Source: Clitoria ternatea (Eukaryota > Streptophyta > Magnoliopsida > Fabales > Fabaceae). From it: a stretch of 64,000 nt of DNA. Both the position numbers and the translations under genes were made by a program. Position 1 is the stretch's first letter. Every line of letters begins with the position of its first letter. The stretch covers positions 154,942,501-155,006,500 of the forward strand of contig CM075670.1 of the NCBI GenBank assembly GCA_037962975.1. Reading direction: 5' to 3'. The notes beneath the pieces were generated by a model. The model was given only the letters and a program-made list of their open reading frames with translations, had not been told where the DNA came from and did no database searches. Below are positions 8,978 to 20,528 of this stretch, one piece after another.

Positions 8978-11900
8978 TGCTTCAAGGCAAGCAACACCCA
9001 TTGGTATTTGGATAGTGGGTGTTCAAAACACATGATGGGAGACAAAAGCAAGTTCATATCATTTACTCCACGAAATAAGGGATTCGTTACTTATGGAGAT
9101 AACACGAAGGGGAGAATACTAGGAATCAGAAATGTCGGTAAAAACTCTTCCACTTCTATAAATGATGTATTATATGTTGAAGGACTTAAACATAATTTGC
9201 TTAGTATTAGTCAATTATGTGACAAAGGATATAAAATTGTTTTTGAATCAAATGGTTGCATAATTGAAAATAAGCTAAACAAGGAAATAAAATTCATTGG
9301 TCAAAGAGTTGATAATATTTATATGATTAATCTTGATTGCCTTGCTTCAAATGATGTGCAATGCTTCATAACTAAAGAAGATGAATCATGGCTACGGCAT
9401 AGAAGAATTTCTCATATTCACATAGACCATTTGAATAAACTCGTTTCAAAAGATTTAGTAATTGGTTTACCAAAATTGAAGTTCAAAAATAAATTCTGTG
9501 ACGCATGTCAAAAGGGAAAACAAGTAAAGGTTTCTTTTCAAGCAAAAAATGTTGTTTCAACAAATAGACCTTTACAGCTTTTACATTTGAATTTATTTGG
9601 ACCTTCAAAAATTAAAAGTTTTGGTGGAAATTATTATGGTCTTGTGATTGTGGATGATTATTCTAGATATACATGGACTCTGTTTCTTACTCATAAACAT
9701 GAAGCATATCATGCATTTAAGAAACTTGCCAAGATCATCCAAAACGAACAAAATTTGAAAATAGCATCCATTCAAACTGATCATGGGGGAGAATTTGAAA
9801 ACCAATTTTTTGAAAAGTTTTGTGAAAAATTTGGCATTGATCATAATTTTTTGGCTCCAAAAACTCCATAACAAAATGGAGTAGTTGAAAGGAAAAATCA
9901 ATCTTTAGTGGAGCTCGCAAGAACTATGATAAGTGAAAGTAACATTTCAAAACATTTTTGGGCCGATGCGATAAATACTGCATGCCATGTTATGAACCGA
10001 TGTTTGATAAGGCCTATATTAAAGAAAACCCCCTATGAACTTTATAAAGGAAGAAAACCAAATATTTCTTATTTTTGTATATTTGGATGCAAATGCTTTG
10101 TTTTAAACAATGGAAAGGAAAATCTCAGCAAATTTAATGCAAAATCTGATGAAGCAATATTCTTAGGTTATTCATCCACTAGTAAAGCATATCGACTCTT
10201 TAACAAATGAACATGTACAATTGAAGAATCTATACATGTCAAATTTGATGAACTTAACCAAAAATCTCCGAGAAAGGAAATTGATGATCTTGTAGGTACC
10301 TTCCAAGAAATGAACTTGGAAGATGAAGAAGGAAATAAAGATGAAGGAGATATAACACAAAACGAAGAACCTCAACAAAAGGAATGGGTCACCTTAAAGA
10401 ATCACCCCTTGGACAATATCATAGGTGAAATAACAAAAGGTGTAAGTACTCAAAACGCTATTAGAAATGCATGTAATCATTCAGCCTTTGTATCACAAAT
10501 AGAACGCAAATGCATTGATGAAGCTATTATTGATGAACATTGGATGTTGGCCATGCAAGAAGAATTAAATCAATTTGAAAGAAATGAAGTTTGGGAATTA
10601 GTGCCAAGACCCAATGATCACCAAATAATAGGAACAAAATGGGTGTTTAGGAATAAACTAGATAAGAATGGCATAATTACTAGGAATAAAGCTAGGCTAG
10701 TAGCTAAGGGCTATAATCAAGAAGAAGGCATTGATTATGAAGAAACATATGCACCCGTAGCTAGGTTAGAAGCCATTAGACTATTATTAGCCTTTACATG
10801 CTGTAGGGACTTTAAATTGTACCAAATGGATGTCAAAAGTGCTTTCTTGAATGGCTATATTCAAGAGGAAGTGTATGTTGATCAACCTCCAGGTTTTGAA
10901 AACTATCAATTTCCAAATCATGTTTCAAAACTAAAGAAAGCCTTATATTGTTTAAAACAAGCTCCAAGAGCTTGGTATGAAAGATTGAGCAAATTCCTTT
11001 TAGAAAACAACTTTGAAAGAGGCAAGGTTGACACAACATTATTCATAAAGCACAAAAAGAATGACATACTATTGGTGCAAGTATATGTTGATGATATAAT
11101 TTTTGGTGCTACTAATGAGTCAATGTGCAAGGTGTTTGCTAAGTTAATGCAGGAAGAATTTGAGATGTCCATGATGGGGGAACTTACTTTCTTTCTTGGA
11201 CTACAAATCAAGCAAACTAATGAAGGCACATTCATTAGTCAATCAAAGTACTGCAAGGAATTACTTAAGAAATTCAACATGGACAAGGAAAATAACATTG
11301 CCACACCTATGGGTACTTCATGCTACTTGGACAAAGATGAGAAGGGTAAGGATGTTGAACTTACAAAATATAGAGGTATAATCGGATCCTTACTTTACTT
11401 AACCGCAAGTAGGCCAGACATCATGTTTTCTGTTTGTATGTGTGCAAGATACCAAGCATGTCCAAAAGAATCACACCTAACTGCAGTGAAAAGAATAATG
11501 AAATATCTTGTTGGAACTCAAAATGTTGGTCTATGGTACCCCAAAGGGGTTGAATGCACTTCAGTAGGATATTCTAATTCAGATTTTGTAGGATGTAAAC
11601 TTGATAGAAAAAGCACTAGTGGAACATGTCACTTGCTTGGTAGTTCTCTTGTTTCTTGGCATAGCAAGAAACAAGTAAGTGTTGCACTATCCACAGCTGA
11701 GGCAGAATATGTTGCAGCTGGTAGTTGTTGTGCTCAAATCCTTTGGATGAGACAACAACTTCTAGACTTTGGAGTTATGTTAGATCATGTGCCTCTTAAA
11801 TACGATAATACTAGTGCTATCAATATTTCAAAGAATCCTGTAATGCATTCAAGAACTAAACATATTGAGATTCGACATCATTTCATTAGGGATCATGTAT

Positions 11901-12037
11901 TAAAGGGTGATTGTGTGCTTGAACATGTTGAAACCTCTAAGCAATTAGCAGATATATTCACCAAACCCTTGGCTAAAGACCAATTCATTCACATTAGAAG
12001 AGAGTTAGGAATTCTTGATATAACCAATTATGTTTGA
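8978..12037 (+). pseudogene. pol: Copia pol: protease-integrase-RT-RNase H, two in-frame stops
   Basis: One frame, different from gag, runs through four domains. The aspartic protease has WYLDSGCSKHM near 9001-9035. Integrase has an HHCC-type head (H..H about 9390-9420, CDACQKG about 9500), and its core keeps the second Asp (QTDHGGEF) and the Glu (VVERKN). The first core Asp position reads LHLNLFG, where the family has Asp, so catalysis should be lost. RT has ARLVAKGYNQ, QMDVKSAFLNG and the catalytic YVDD (about 11085). RNase H has DRKSTSGTCH, STAEAEYVA, and an IFTKPLA end. A TAA at 9869 (before QNGVVERK) and a TGA at 10208 interrupt; both are explained by C-to-T transitions. The frame ends at 12037, 633 bp before the env-like ATG. 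Confidence 0.94.
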
Positions 12038-12170
12038 ATGATGAATGATTTTGATAAATTTCTTGATTCTGATTATGTTTCATTAAGTTAGTAATATTCT
12101 AAGGAATAACTCATTAGACTTCCAGCCCTCTGAAACAAAAACTGCAAAATCTGAGCACTTTTAAGCCAAC

Positions 12171-12449
12171 TAATCGATTACCATTTGACATCTAATCGAT
12201 TAGCAAGCTTCTGTTGTATGCATAATCGATTACCTCTTGGCCCACAATCGATTACAAAGCCTCTGTTCAGGTCCAAAACGTTTCATCTTTCCACTAATCG
12301 ATTAGAAGACTCTTTTAATCGATTAGGACGATTATGTTTCTTCACTAATCGATTATTCAACTTCCCTAATCGATTACCCAGTGTACGAAATGATTCAAAT
12401 TCCCCAGAAACAGTGAGCTAATCGATTACCTATGCCTCGTAATCGATTA
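12171..12449 (+). repeat. Internal TAATCGATTA palindrome array before the env-like ORF
   Basis: About ten copies of TAATCGATTA or close variants lie in 280 bp between pol and the third ORF (12171, 12191, 12222, 12245, 12295, 12317 and on). The spacers are not copies of the LTR spacers, so this is not a duplicated LTR. A 78-codon open frame through it reads repeated 'NRL' because of the motif; it begins at TTG and is not counted as a gene. Confidence 0.88.
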
Positions 12450-12546
12450 GCATCGGTTCTGCAACAGTCAAACGCGGGTTCCCGAGGTCTGCTCGACTTC
12501 CTCCCTCATTAAGCTCTCTTCACTCCCTTCTAAACCTATTTGTTTC

Positions 12547-12554
12547 TATATAAA
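12547..12554 (+). promoter_or_regulatory. TATA box: candidate internal promoter for the env-like ORF
   Basis: CTATATAAACCC lies 98 bp after the last palindrome and 117 bp before the ATG at 12671. It is followed by a pyrimidine-rich leader (CTTCTTCTCCTTCAACTCTC...). The layout copies that of the LTR promoter. The second copia element has TATAAAT at 57953-57947 (minus), 115 bp before its env-like ATG, also with a CT-rich leader. Promoter function is inferred. Confidence 0.55.
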
Positions 12555-12670
12555 CCCACCTACCCACCTTCTTATCTCACACTACCTTCTTCTCCTTCAA
12601 CTCTCTCAAAAGTTCTCAAGAACTCTCTCATTCTCCTCTCATCTTCTTTGCCTCTCTTCTCTCCTTTACC

Positions 12671-13737
12671 ATGTCTTCCTCCCGCACCGTCAAAAGAGCA
12701 AGGTCCTCCATGGCCCAAGCTAACAACCCCCTAGACTTCTCTAGGTTCTTCTCTTCTCCTAGAGACCTCCAAAATTTTGTCAAAAATTTTTCTGAGAAGG
12801 CCATAATCTCTCTCCACTTCATCAATGAGGAAATTTTCAACCACCCAAGCTTCACCTTCACCCAAATCCTCCACCACTATGAGCTTTTGCCTTTTCTCAC
12901 CCTCAAGGAAGAATTGTACTATCCTGAGCTTGTTCGAGTCTTCTATTGCAACCTAAGGTTGGTTAATGGGTTGCTTGAGTCCAAGGTCAAGAATGTGACC
13001 ATAAAACTCATAGATGCCCAATTGGCACATATTTCCCTTCTTCCACTAAATAATGCTGAGTTTACTGGAGAACCCGAGGATGAATGGGCATTCAATCCCA
13101 TTGCCGTACGTTAATCGCTATGGAAAGCTAACCGCCTAAGGAGCAACCACAAATTGGTAGGTCACCTTACCATGAACAACCGTCTTCTTCACTTTTTCCT
13201 AGTGAAAATTTTGTTTCCTCGCGGTGGGAATTATGCGTTGGTAGAAGAGGATGATGTTCTCCTAATGTGGGTAATGCATAACCACAAGGAGATTAACTGG
13301 GTTCAAATGCTCAAGCTTCACATGCGCAAAGCCAAAAGCCAACAAAAGCTCCCCTATGCCATCTTGCTTACCAAACTTTTCAAAGATGTAGGAGTTGATT
13401 TGGCCGTGAATTATCTGAAAAAGTGCCTCCCAGGGCTTGCATTGGCACTCATGACCTCACCAAAATGGGCATCATTTTTCTAAATGGAGCATGGTATTCA
13501 AGGATGAAAGGCTATCATGCCAACATTCCCTTTGAAGCTCCTGCTGCTGATGAGCCAGTCCCTCCTCCTCCTGAACTACAAGCTGCACCGGAAGCCCTTG
13601 CTGATCCATTCGCATCTCTCTACGCTCACCTTGACCGTCGCTTCGACCACATTGAGAACTCTCTTCAAGAGTTTTCAATGACTGAGCAGCAGCATTATGA
13701 GATGATGCAACAACGCTGTGATGATCTGTCTCACTAA
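12671..13737 (+). pseudogene. Third ORF of the copia element (env-like / putative plant transposon protein)
   Basis: About 355 codons. Starts MSSSRTVKRARSSM, basic at the N-terminus. A helical central region has the pattern YYPELVRVFYCNL, PLNNAEFTGEPEDEW, then LRSNHKLVGHL, LFPRGGNYA and INWVQMLKLHM, which resembles the legume proteins annotated 'envelope-like' or 'putative plant transposon protein'. The C-terminus is proline-rich (DEPVPPPPE) and then probably coiled-coil (LDRRFDHIENSLQEF). TAA at 13112 breaks the frame, and a shift near 13425 moves the last 104 codons to another frame. I see no signal peptide, no transmembrane segment and no furin-like site, so an envelope role is not supported by the sequence. 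Its own TATA box and CT-rich leader suggest separate transcription. Confidence 0.75.
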
Positions 13738-14273
13738 ATTTCCGAGCTTAGATTTTTCAATCCGGATAACTAGATCCATTTTTCATGTTTTGATTAATGT
13801 GCTTTCTGCTTTTCTTTAATTCTACATATTTCCTTTGATGTACTTCCCTTCGTTTGAATTGAATAAAAATTTGTCTTTCATTATATGCCTTATTTGCTTT
13901 ATTATTTTTGATGATTCCAAAGGGGGAGAAGAAATATTTGTTCATATAATTGTTCATCTATTTTGACTGCTAAAAATAGTTATGCTAAATGATTAATTAT
14001 CTCTAAGCGGTTAAATTTTTTTAAAAAGTGGTTAATAGATTCCTAAAGATAGGGGGAGATTTATTTTCTTAAGAGATAAAAGAGATAATGTTTAAATGCA
14101 AAATCTGATAACATTTTAGAGATAACATGCACATTCTGAAAATCTGGTTAAGAGATAAGAGATCATGCAAAATTCAAATGTTTTTGCAGAGATAAAACTA
14201 GAGATAAACTTGTTGTTTAAACAAACAACCCTCAAGAGATGAACATGGTTGTCATCATCAAAAAGGGGGAGAA
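13738..14273 (+). other. 3' untranslated region with three polypurine-tract-like boxes
   Basis: AAAGGGGGAGAAG (13919), AGGGGGAGA (14051) and AAAAGGGGGAGAA (14261-14273) lie in 360 bp; only the last touches the 3' LTR and should be the true PPT. Between them is an AT-rich region with repeated 'AGAGATAA' words (14060-14220). Repeated PPT boxes before the 3' LTR are a reported feature of Sireviruses. Confidence 0.8.
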
Positions 14274-15723
14274 TGTGTTTGAATATGACTACAGGTTCAA
14301 GGATTTTGATAATGACAAAGGACTCTTAAAGAAATTCTTGCAAAAACAAAGACTTAGAATCAGACCCAGAAAAACTACGTAGCTAATCGATTAGGGAGTA
14401 TAAGCTAATCGATTAGATAGCTTCTGTTTCACATACAATCGATTACAAGACCTCAGGCAATCAATTACAGAGCTTCTGACTTACAACTAATCAATTACAC
14501 CAACATGCTAATCGATTACCAATATCAAAAATTGAATTAAATGTATCAGGAATACATGCTAATCGATTACAGGACTTCAGCCAATCGATTACCAAGCTAT
14601 TGGAACGACAATAATCGATTACACATGTGTGCTAATCGATTACCAAGATCAAGAACTGAATTAAATGCATCAGGGGTTATAGCTAATCCATTACAGGCCA
14701 AGATCTAATCGATTACAAGCATTCTGACTTGAAACTAATCGATTACACAGAAAGGGCTAATCGATTACAACATGAACTGGACTGAAAAATTTGAAGTGTA
14801 ATCAATTACAGCTCGATGAGTAATCGATTATGATAGTGGGAAAACACTTTTTAGTGGGAAACCAACTCACACTTCCATCACTTCTCAGATGCCCACTAAC
14901 TTGCAACGGCTAGGGACTTCACCAAGCTCTGAAATGGCTCTATAAATGTAAGAGGAACTCAAGCACAACACATAACTACAAGAGAAAATCAATCCTTCAT
15001 TCTTTTCTTGTGCTTAGTGTGTTATCACTCTTGTATATTCTGAGATTTCATTTGTATATCCTCTCTTGTTGAGAGTTAGAATTTGTGTGAGCTATCATTT
15101 GCTTATCCACTCTATTAAGAGAGTTACTTGCTTGTAAACACTACACCAAACACCAAAGCTCACTCTAGGTTGAGTGGTTGTTCACTCTAGGTTGAGTGGT
15201 TACAAAGGTTGGGGTTCAACCTTTGGGTATTAAGAGTTTGAGAGATTGGGTGGGTTACCCTTGTGCTAGTAAGGATTGAGTTCTTGAGTGTGGGACACTA
15301 GGAAGCTGCAATTGCTCATAGCTTGTAATCTCTAAACTTCAATAGTGGAAATCCTTCAAGTAGGTTGCTTGAAGGCGAGACGTACACCGGGGTTGGTGGA
15401 ACTCGTTAAATTGGTTTGCAAGCTCTTCTCCTTTACTCTTTTACATTTATATACTGCACTTAATTGATTTGGATTGATTGATTATGATTTGGATACTTGA
15501 GTTTGCTTGATTTAGTTAACTTTGAACATTGCATACCAAGTGTTTGATAAATTGTCTCAGCTATATCTATCTCTTGTTTTGCATTATCTTTTGCATTATA
15601 CTTGACTTCACTTGCATAATTTCTAAACTTGTGATAAAAGAACTAAGTTCAAAGGCATTCCAAGCAAAGTTTTAAAAACTCAATTCACCCCCCCTCTTGA
15701 GTATTGAGGCCACTTGAATAACA
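14274..15723 (+). repeat. 3' LTR of the copia element
   Basis: 1,450 bp, TGTGTTTG...AATAACA. It matches the 5' LTR throughout; the differences I saw are mainly transitions, several of them hitting the palindromes (ATCGATTA to ATCAATTA near 14460 and 14488). TATA box at 14941-14947. Confidence 0.93.
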
Positions 15724-15728
15724 AGTTC
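15724..15728. repeat. Right target-site duplication of the copia element (AGTTC)
   Basis: Identical to 5853-5857. Confidence 0.92.
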
Positions 15729-16290
15729 CAAGCCTATTTAGCCCAGTTCATAAGACAAGTCACTCACTTGCTATTTCTTCGATTTAGTTACGCACCTTGC
15801 AATATTTTGATCATAATTTCTTCATTTATCGATGAAATTGATCCATTCTTTTTTGTTAATTTCTAAATAAAATTTTCTACAAAATTTATGCAGAAACCTT
15901 GAGCTAATTCCCTACCTATTTTTCTTAGTTAGATTTTAAAGTTCTAACGCCTGATTCGTATTTTTACTCTAGAAGCCTCTAGTATTTTGACTATATCTCT
16001 TACTCCTAATATTGAAATTGAGCCATTCTTATTCTCACAATTTCTTAACAAATTTATCTACAAGTCTTATGCAGACATCAAGAATTAATTCCCAGCCGTT
16101 TGGTCCCAGTTTTATTTTTAAGTATGTTGTCCTTAATTCACATGTAATTTTGCATAATTTTAATATTTTAGCCATATCTCCCACTCCTGATGTTGGATTT
16201 CGGCATGCTTTAGCTTGTTTTAAAGGTAAAGTTAGGATCTACAACTTGTGTGTTGAAAGTTTTGTCTAATTCCCATTGCAACAAAAATTT
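15729..16290 (+). repeat. Very long LTR, second part: degenerate ~175-bp units
   Basis: Continues the LTR begun at 5101. Units carry the core 'TATTTTGA..ATATCTC..ACTCCTGATGTTG' followed by '..TGAGCCATTCTT' and a 'GTCTAATTCCC' type end, repeated with many changes. The same unit appears on the other strand at 3640-4240, 50880-51480 and 62940-63999. The short frame at 16012-16269 lies inside these repeats and is not a gene. Confidence 0.6.
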
Positions 16291-17160
16291 ATTTTTGTAG
16301 CAAATTAATTATGAATTTATTCCTTTTATGTGATTCCTTTAACACCTTGCCTCTCAAGCAACTGCCACCTCACCATGCCAAGTGTCTTCACCAACCCTTT
16401 CCCTTTGCCACCAAGTTGTTACCTCCTCTCTATAAATACCCCTTACTCTCATTTCTCAGACCTTGCTCTTCATTTTTTCCCTTGAACCCTAAGTTCCATT
16501 TTCTTCAAGCCAAACTTTCTTTCTCTTTTCTCTTCTCTTTAGTATCAACACACCACTACCGACTAGCACCTCCATCAGCCACCACCTACTCCTTTCCCCC
16601 TTTTCTTTCATTGTCTAACACCATCACTCCATTCCTCTTCATCTTGGCTTACTTTTCCTCTTCAAAGACTATCAGAACCCTTCACCATTTTCCTAAGAAA
16701 ACTTGAGAGTTCCCCTCCTTCATGCATGTCTTCCTTGAGCTCCTAAAATACATGTCTTCATCACAATGATCCAATACCATTGTAAAGGTAGAGGCTCTCC
16801 TCATCTTCCTTCCTCATAGAGCCCAAGAGCTCCACCATGGGAAATGTGGAGCATTTCCTTTTCATTTCTTAAAAGTAGCAACATCTAGTATCACCATGAA
16901 GCTTGGATTATTCTTGGAAGGCTTAGAAGCAAAGCAAGATCATCTCCTTTATTCTTCTTCAAATCTGAAACCAATACCTAAGGTAAAGGGGGATGCATGA
17001 CCCATTAAAACTTGATCCATGCTTGTGCATGTTGTTGTGATAAATCTTGTGTGAATATAGCATTGTATGTTGGTTTTGAGAAATCGGATGCATGACAATG
17101 GCCTTTGGTATATTCGGTGATAATGGGTTTTGTGTGGCTTGATGATATTCATGTATAATG
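16291..17160 (+). promoter_or_regulatory. Promoter and leader region of the very long LTR
   Basis: CTCTATAAATACCCC (TATA 16431-16438) is followed by a pyrimidine-rich leader and ends near an 'AAGGTAAAGGGGG' block at 16978-16990. Comparable leader/'GGTAAG' blocks occur at 21890-22110 (plus) and in reverse near 46400-46740 and 61700-62460. The 131-codon frame at 16311-16706 overlaps the TATA box and leader and has no family match. Confidence 0.55.
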
Positions 17161-19404
17161 AAAGTATATGTAGGTGTTTGTGGTTACATTAAAAATTTTC
17201 TTTTTCCTTGCATGATAATAATGTGTTGGCCGAAAGGCCTTAGATATGGAATGGCTATTTTCCTTGGCTTGAAAATGTATAAGTGATGTTTGATATAAAT
17301 GTCTAGGCGTCAAGCAAAAGTTTAGTACATGTATGATGTTTTAAAAATATTTACAAAAAAATATATAGGTGGCCATGAATTCTAATGACTTGTATGAAAT
17401 TTTTATAGTGGAAAATATGGGTGAGATAGCTTGTGTGATGTTTTAGATGTTATGAAAATTTGTTATATAGTGTTGGGTGTGATCATGATTTGTTTGGTGA
17501 TGGAAGGTGCATTTTCCTAATTATTGATGATGATTATAATGACTTTAAATATATTTGATAGTTGAAGAAATTTTTACGAATGTATTTAAAGATGATGAGT
17601 TAAAAATATGAGAAACAAAGAATGAAAGATGGTGTTTTAAAATTTGAAAAATTTCTAGTGTTAAAAATTAGTAATAAGTGGTGTCATAAGTCTGAACAGA
17701 TGTTAAAAACAAAAACTAATAGGTGTTAAAAACTGAAATCTATAGGTGTTAAAAGGCCTAGAACAACAGGTGTTAAAAGTTGTAACTATAGAGATTTAAA
17801 ATCTGAAATTTTAACGGGTGTTAAAAGCCAGACTTTAGTGGTGTTAAAAATAGATTTTTAAGGTGTTAAAGTCTGAATTTTTGATGATTTATGGAATTTT
17901 TGAATATGAAATGTAGTGTTGGACATTTTAGTAAATAACCTTCTAGCGAAAATTTGATTAGGAGTTTTACAAATTCAATGTGAACTAATTAAGTTAAATC
18001 AAACTTATTAAAGAATTTTCTAAAAGTATTTAAAAATGTTGAGTTTTTGGAGGTCTTAAATAAATTATAAAATCATAAGGGCAATGTTTTTCTTAAGTGC
18101 TTAATAGATTAAGGTAAAAGGAATTTTTAATATAACTACAAGAGAAACTTGGTTTGATAAAAGAATTATTATTACTAGTAAAATGAAAGCTTAAACTTTG
18201 TGAAAGAAACAATAAATGGTTATATATTGGGTTTTTAGAATGTAACTAATGGTAAGGGAAAATCTAGTAAACACTAAGCTATTTAAAATAAATAACGTCT
18301 TGTGTGAATTTAACGGAATATTAACTTACTAAGTGGTTAAGGTCTTTGTATAAATACTTTGGGTATAAAGAATGACTAAGAAGAAATATAATTTGTGTAT
18401 TAGTTAAATTAGAAGCTTAATGTTTTATGATGCATTGATCCTTGAACAATTATTAGATGTAATGTAATGTTCATGAATGATGAGTTATGGTGTAATAGGT
18501 TCATTGATTTTGTGGATTGAAATGTTTGATTGATAATGGTGTGTTTGTTTTGTGGTGATAGAATATGTTATGGACTTGTCTGGTGATTATTATGAAATTT
18601 TCAGATGAATTTAATTTTTGTGAATGTGCATGTGTAGTGTTGGTTTTATAACTAAGAACTATTATGAATCCTATGAGTTTTAAGTCAAATTGATTGATGA
18701 AAATGAAAGATAAATAAGGTTCTGGTAGGGTCCATGAAAAATTTGAATAAATACAATTGAGGATTTTGTGATGAGTAGGCCTGATGCTTTTACCCTTGGT
18801 ATTTTCAAAATGGATTGAATTTATGATAATGTGTTTGATGATACCCTGATAATGAAAATAGAAAAGAGTTATGAGTATGTAATGGCCATTGTTCTTAATT
18901 GCAGGATAAAATGTTGAGTATAAGGGGGATGTTAAAGTTTTTGAATTATTTTCTATCTTGAACAATTATTTAATGTTTTCCTTTATTTTATAAAAATGAA
19001 ATTTCAAGTGTCTAGTGGTTTTGGCTTTAAAAATTTCCAAGATCGGAGTTTTCTAGTGGGAAGATGTTTTCAAAAACCATTTCTTAATAACTTGTATTTT
19101 TAAGAAAATATATTATTGTAGCTAACAATACTTAAAAGTGTTTAAGAATATTTGAGAAATAAATGTTGTAAATAGGTTTAAGCTATTATTAATATTTTAA
19201 GTGATTAAAGAAAAATATTGGTTTAAAAGATTTGAGAAATCAACTGATTTTGGGGTTCTGTTATAAAGAAAGAAAATCGTGATAGGTTATGCCTTTGAGG
19301 ACAATGAACCATTAACATAAGGACCCTACTTGGTACCTATAAGATGAAACTGATAAAAAAAGAAAGATGATGAGCATTCATGCATCATTGCATTATGATA
19401 CGTT
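17161..19404 (+). repeat. Very long LTR, third part; no gene
   Basis: AT-rich, non-coding. It contains a roughly 23-bp degenerate tandem repeat at 17700-17885 and ends with 'GCATTCATGCATCATTGCA' near 19373. It is split at 19409/20524 by the solo LTR. The 154-codon minus-strand frame at 18501-18965 is low-complexity and unsupported. Confidence 0.5.
17700..17885 (+). repeat. ~23-bp degenerate tandem repeat (GGTGTTAAAA...)
   Basis: GGTGTTAAAA-type words recur near 17700, 17723, 17746, 17769, 17817, 17840 and 17862, spaced 22-24 bp apart with one double gap. Each is followed by a variable 13-bp tail often ending CTATAG or CTGAA. Confidence 0.75.
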
Positions 19405-19409
19405 GTTAT

Positions 19410-20523
19410 TGTTGGTGTATGCACTATGAGCTATTAATGTATCAAATTTAACTTATCAATAAAATTAGTATTTTCAGTTTTAAGACTAATTTTAATGCTA
19501 TTTATCCTGGAATAATAGGTCATATGAGAATTATTCCTAAAACGTCCCTAATCAAGTATTTACATGGGGACATGTAAATATATTAAGATTAGTGTGTGAC
19601 TGTACTGATGATTTGATCTCACAAATCATGTAAATATATTAAGGAGTTTGTTGTTTTAATACAATCAAACGTTATCTGTAATAAGATGATCATAAAGATT
19701 GTGATTAGGCAATAGACTAATTATGTATAGGAATGTGAGTGATGTAGATGGAATTTGTCTCTCCTATGTGACAGGAGTGATATCTATGCCACTTGATGGA
19801 GTGTGACTAACGAAATGCATGGCCATGCTAGGATGAATAAATATTAGATATTTATTTGGTAAAGTCTACTCTGGTATCAAGTAAAATGAACTGGGCCATA
19901 CAAGAATGACGACGACCATGCCTTGGGCCTAATTAGATATCATGACAAAAGGAATAAATATATAAAATAATTATCACTTATAGGTCATGTCGATGATAAA
20001 TAATATTCAGACATAATGATGTATTGCTAGATACCGCTCTTATTTTATATTAATAATAAAATAGTTTATTATATAATATAACCGAATATTTTACCTATAG
20101 GGTCACACACATAGAGTAAGCCCACCAGAGGATAGTTTTATTTTAGTTGGACTAAAAATAAAACTATTTGGGCCTAACTCATTATAATGAGTCAGGAGCC
20201 TAATGTTTAATGAGAGCTCAGGTCAAGACCTAAGCCCATATATAGAGCATGAGATGCTCATAGGCTGCTGCTCAGAAATTAGATTACAATCAAATTTCTG
20301 TACTAGCATTCGAAACTTTGTTTTTTTGGTGGGAGTGCTCGTGTGGACTCCTAAGGGCGAAGCTATAATTACTTTGATCGAGGAACTCATTTTACGTCTA
20401 CAAGAGGTAACCCTAAATCAAAATTTAATTTTGCATAATGCCTTGAGACATTTGTATTTGCAATCCTTTTTTTTGGGAATCCTTTGTGTTTCCGCTGTCT
20501 GACCCTGGTGGGATACCCTAACA
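19410..20523 (+). mobile_element. Solo LTR, TGTTGGTG...CCCTAACA family
   Basis: 1,114 bp starting TGTTGGTG and ending CCCTAACA, flanked by the direct repeat GTTAT (19405-19409 and 20524-20528). No PBS, coding region or second LTR is present, so the body was removed by LTR-LTR recombination. The related truncated copy at 1-1014 is in the opposite orientation. The ORF at 20203-20502 is LTR sequence. Confidence 0.92.
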
Positions 20524-20528
20524 GTTAT

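Larger units (their letters stand above)
5858..15723 (+). mobile_element. Full-length Sirevirus-like Ty1/copia retrotransposon
   Basis: The element is 9,866 bp, bounded by TSD AGTTC. Order: 5' LTR 5858-7306, PBS 7309-7320, gag 7364-8961, pol (protease, integrase, RT, RNase H) about 8978-12037, palindrome array 12171-12449, TATA box 12547-12554, extra env-like ORF 12671-13737, three purine-rich PPT-like boxes 13919-14273, 3' LTR 14274-15723. Protein order PR-IN-RT-RH is Ty1/copia. The long gag with two zinc knuckles, the extra 3' ORF and repeated PPTs are Sirevirus (SIRE1/Maximus) traits. The LTRs are nearly identical and the visible differences are mostly transitions, so insertion is fairly recent. 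Several stops and frameshifts make it non-autonomous now. Confidence 0.93.

Noticed and set aside
12185..12421. 78-codon frame with repeated NRL peptides
   Set aside because: Begins at TTG and the repeat is just the TAATCGATTA DNA word read in one frame; better explained as regulatory DNA.
12671..13737. Calling the third ORF a true viral envelope protein
   Set aside because: No signal peptide, transmembrane segment or cleavage site visible; only position and resemblance to proteins labelled envelope-like.
16311..16706. 131-codon plus-strand open frame
   Set aside because: Overlaps a TATA box and the CT-rich LTR leader; composition reflects CT-rich DNA.
18501..18965. 154-codon minus-strand open frame
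   Set aside because: AT-rich LTR interior, no motif, no promoter or homologous copy kept open elsewhere.
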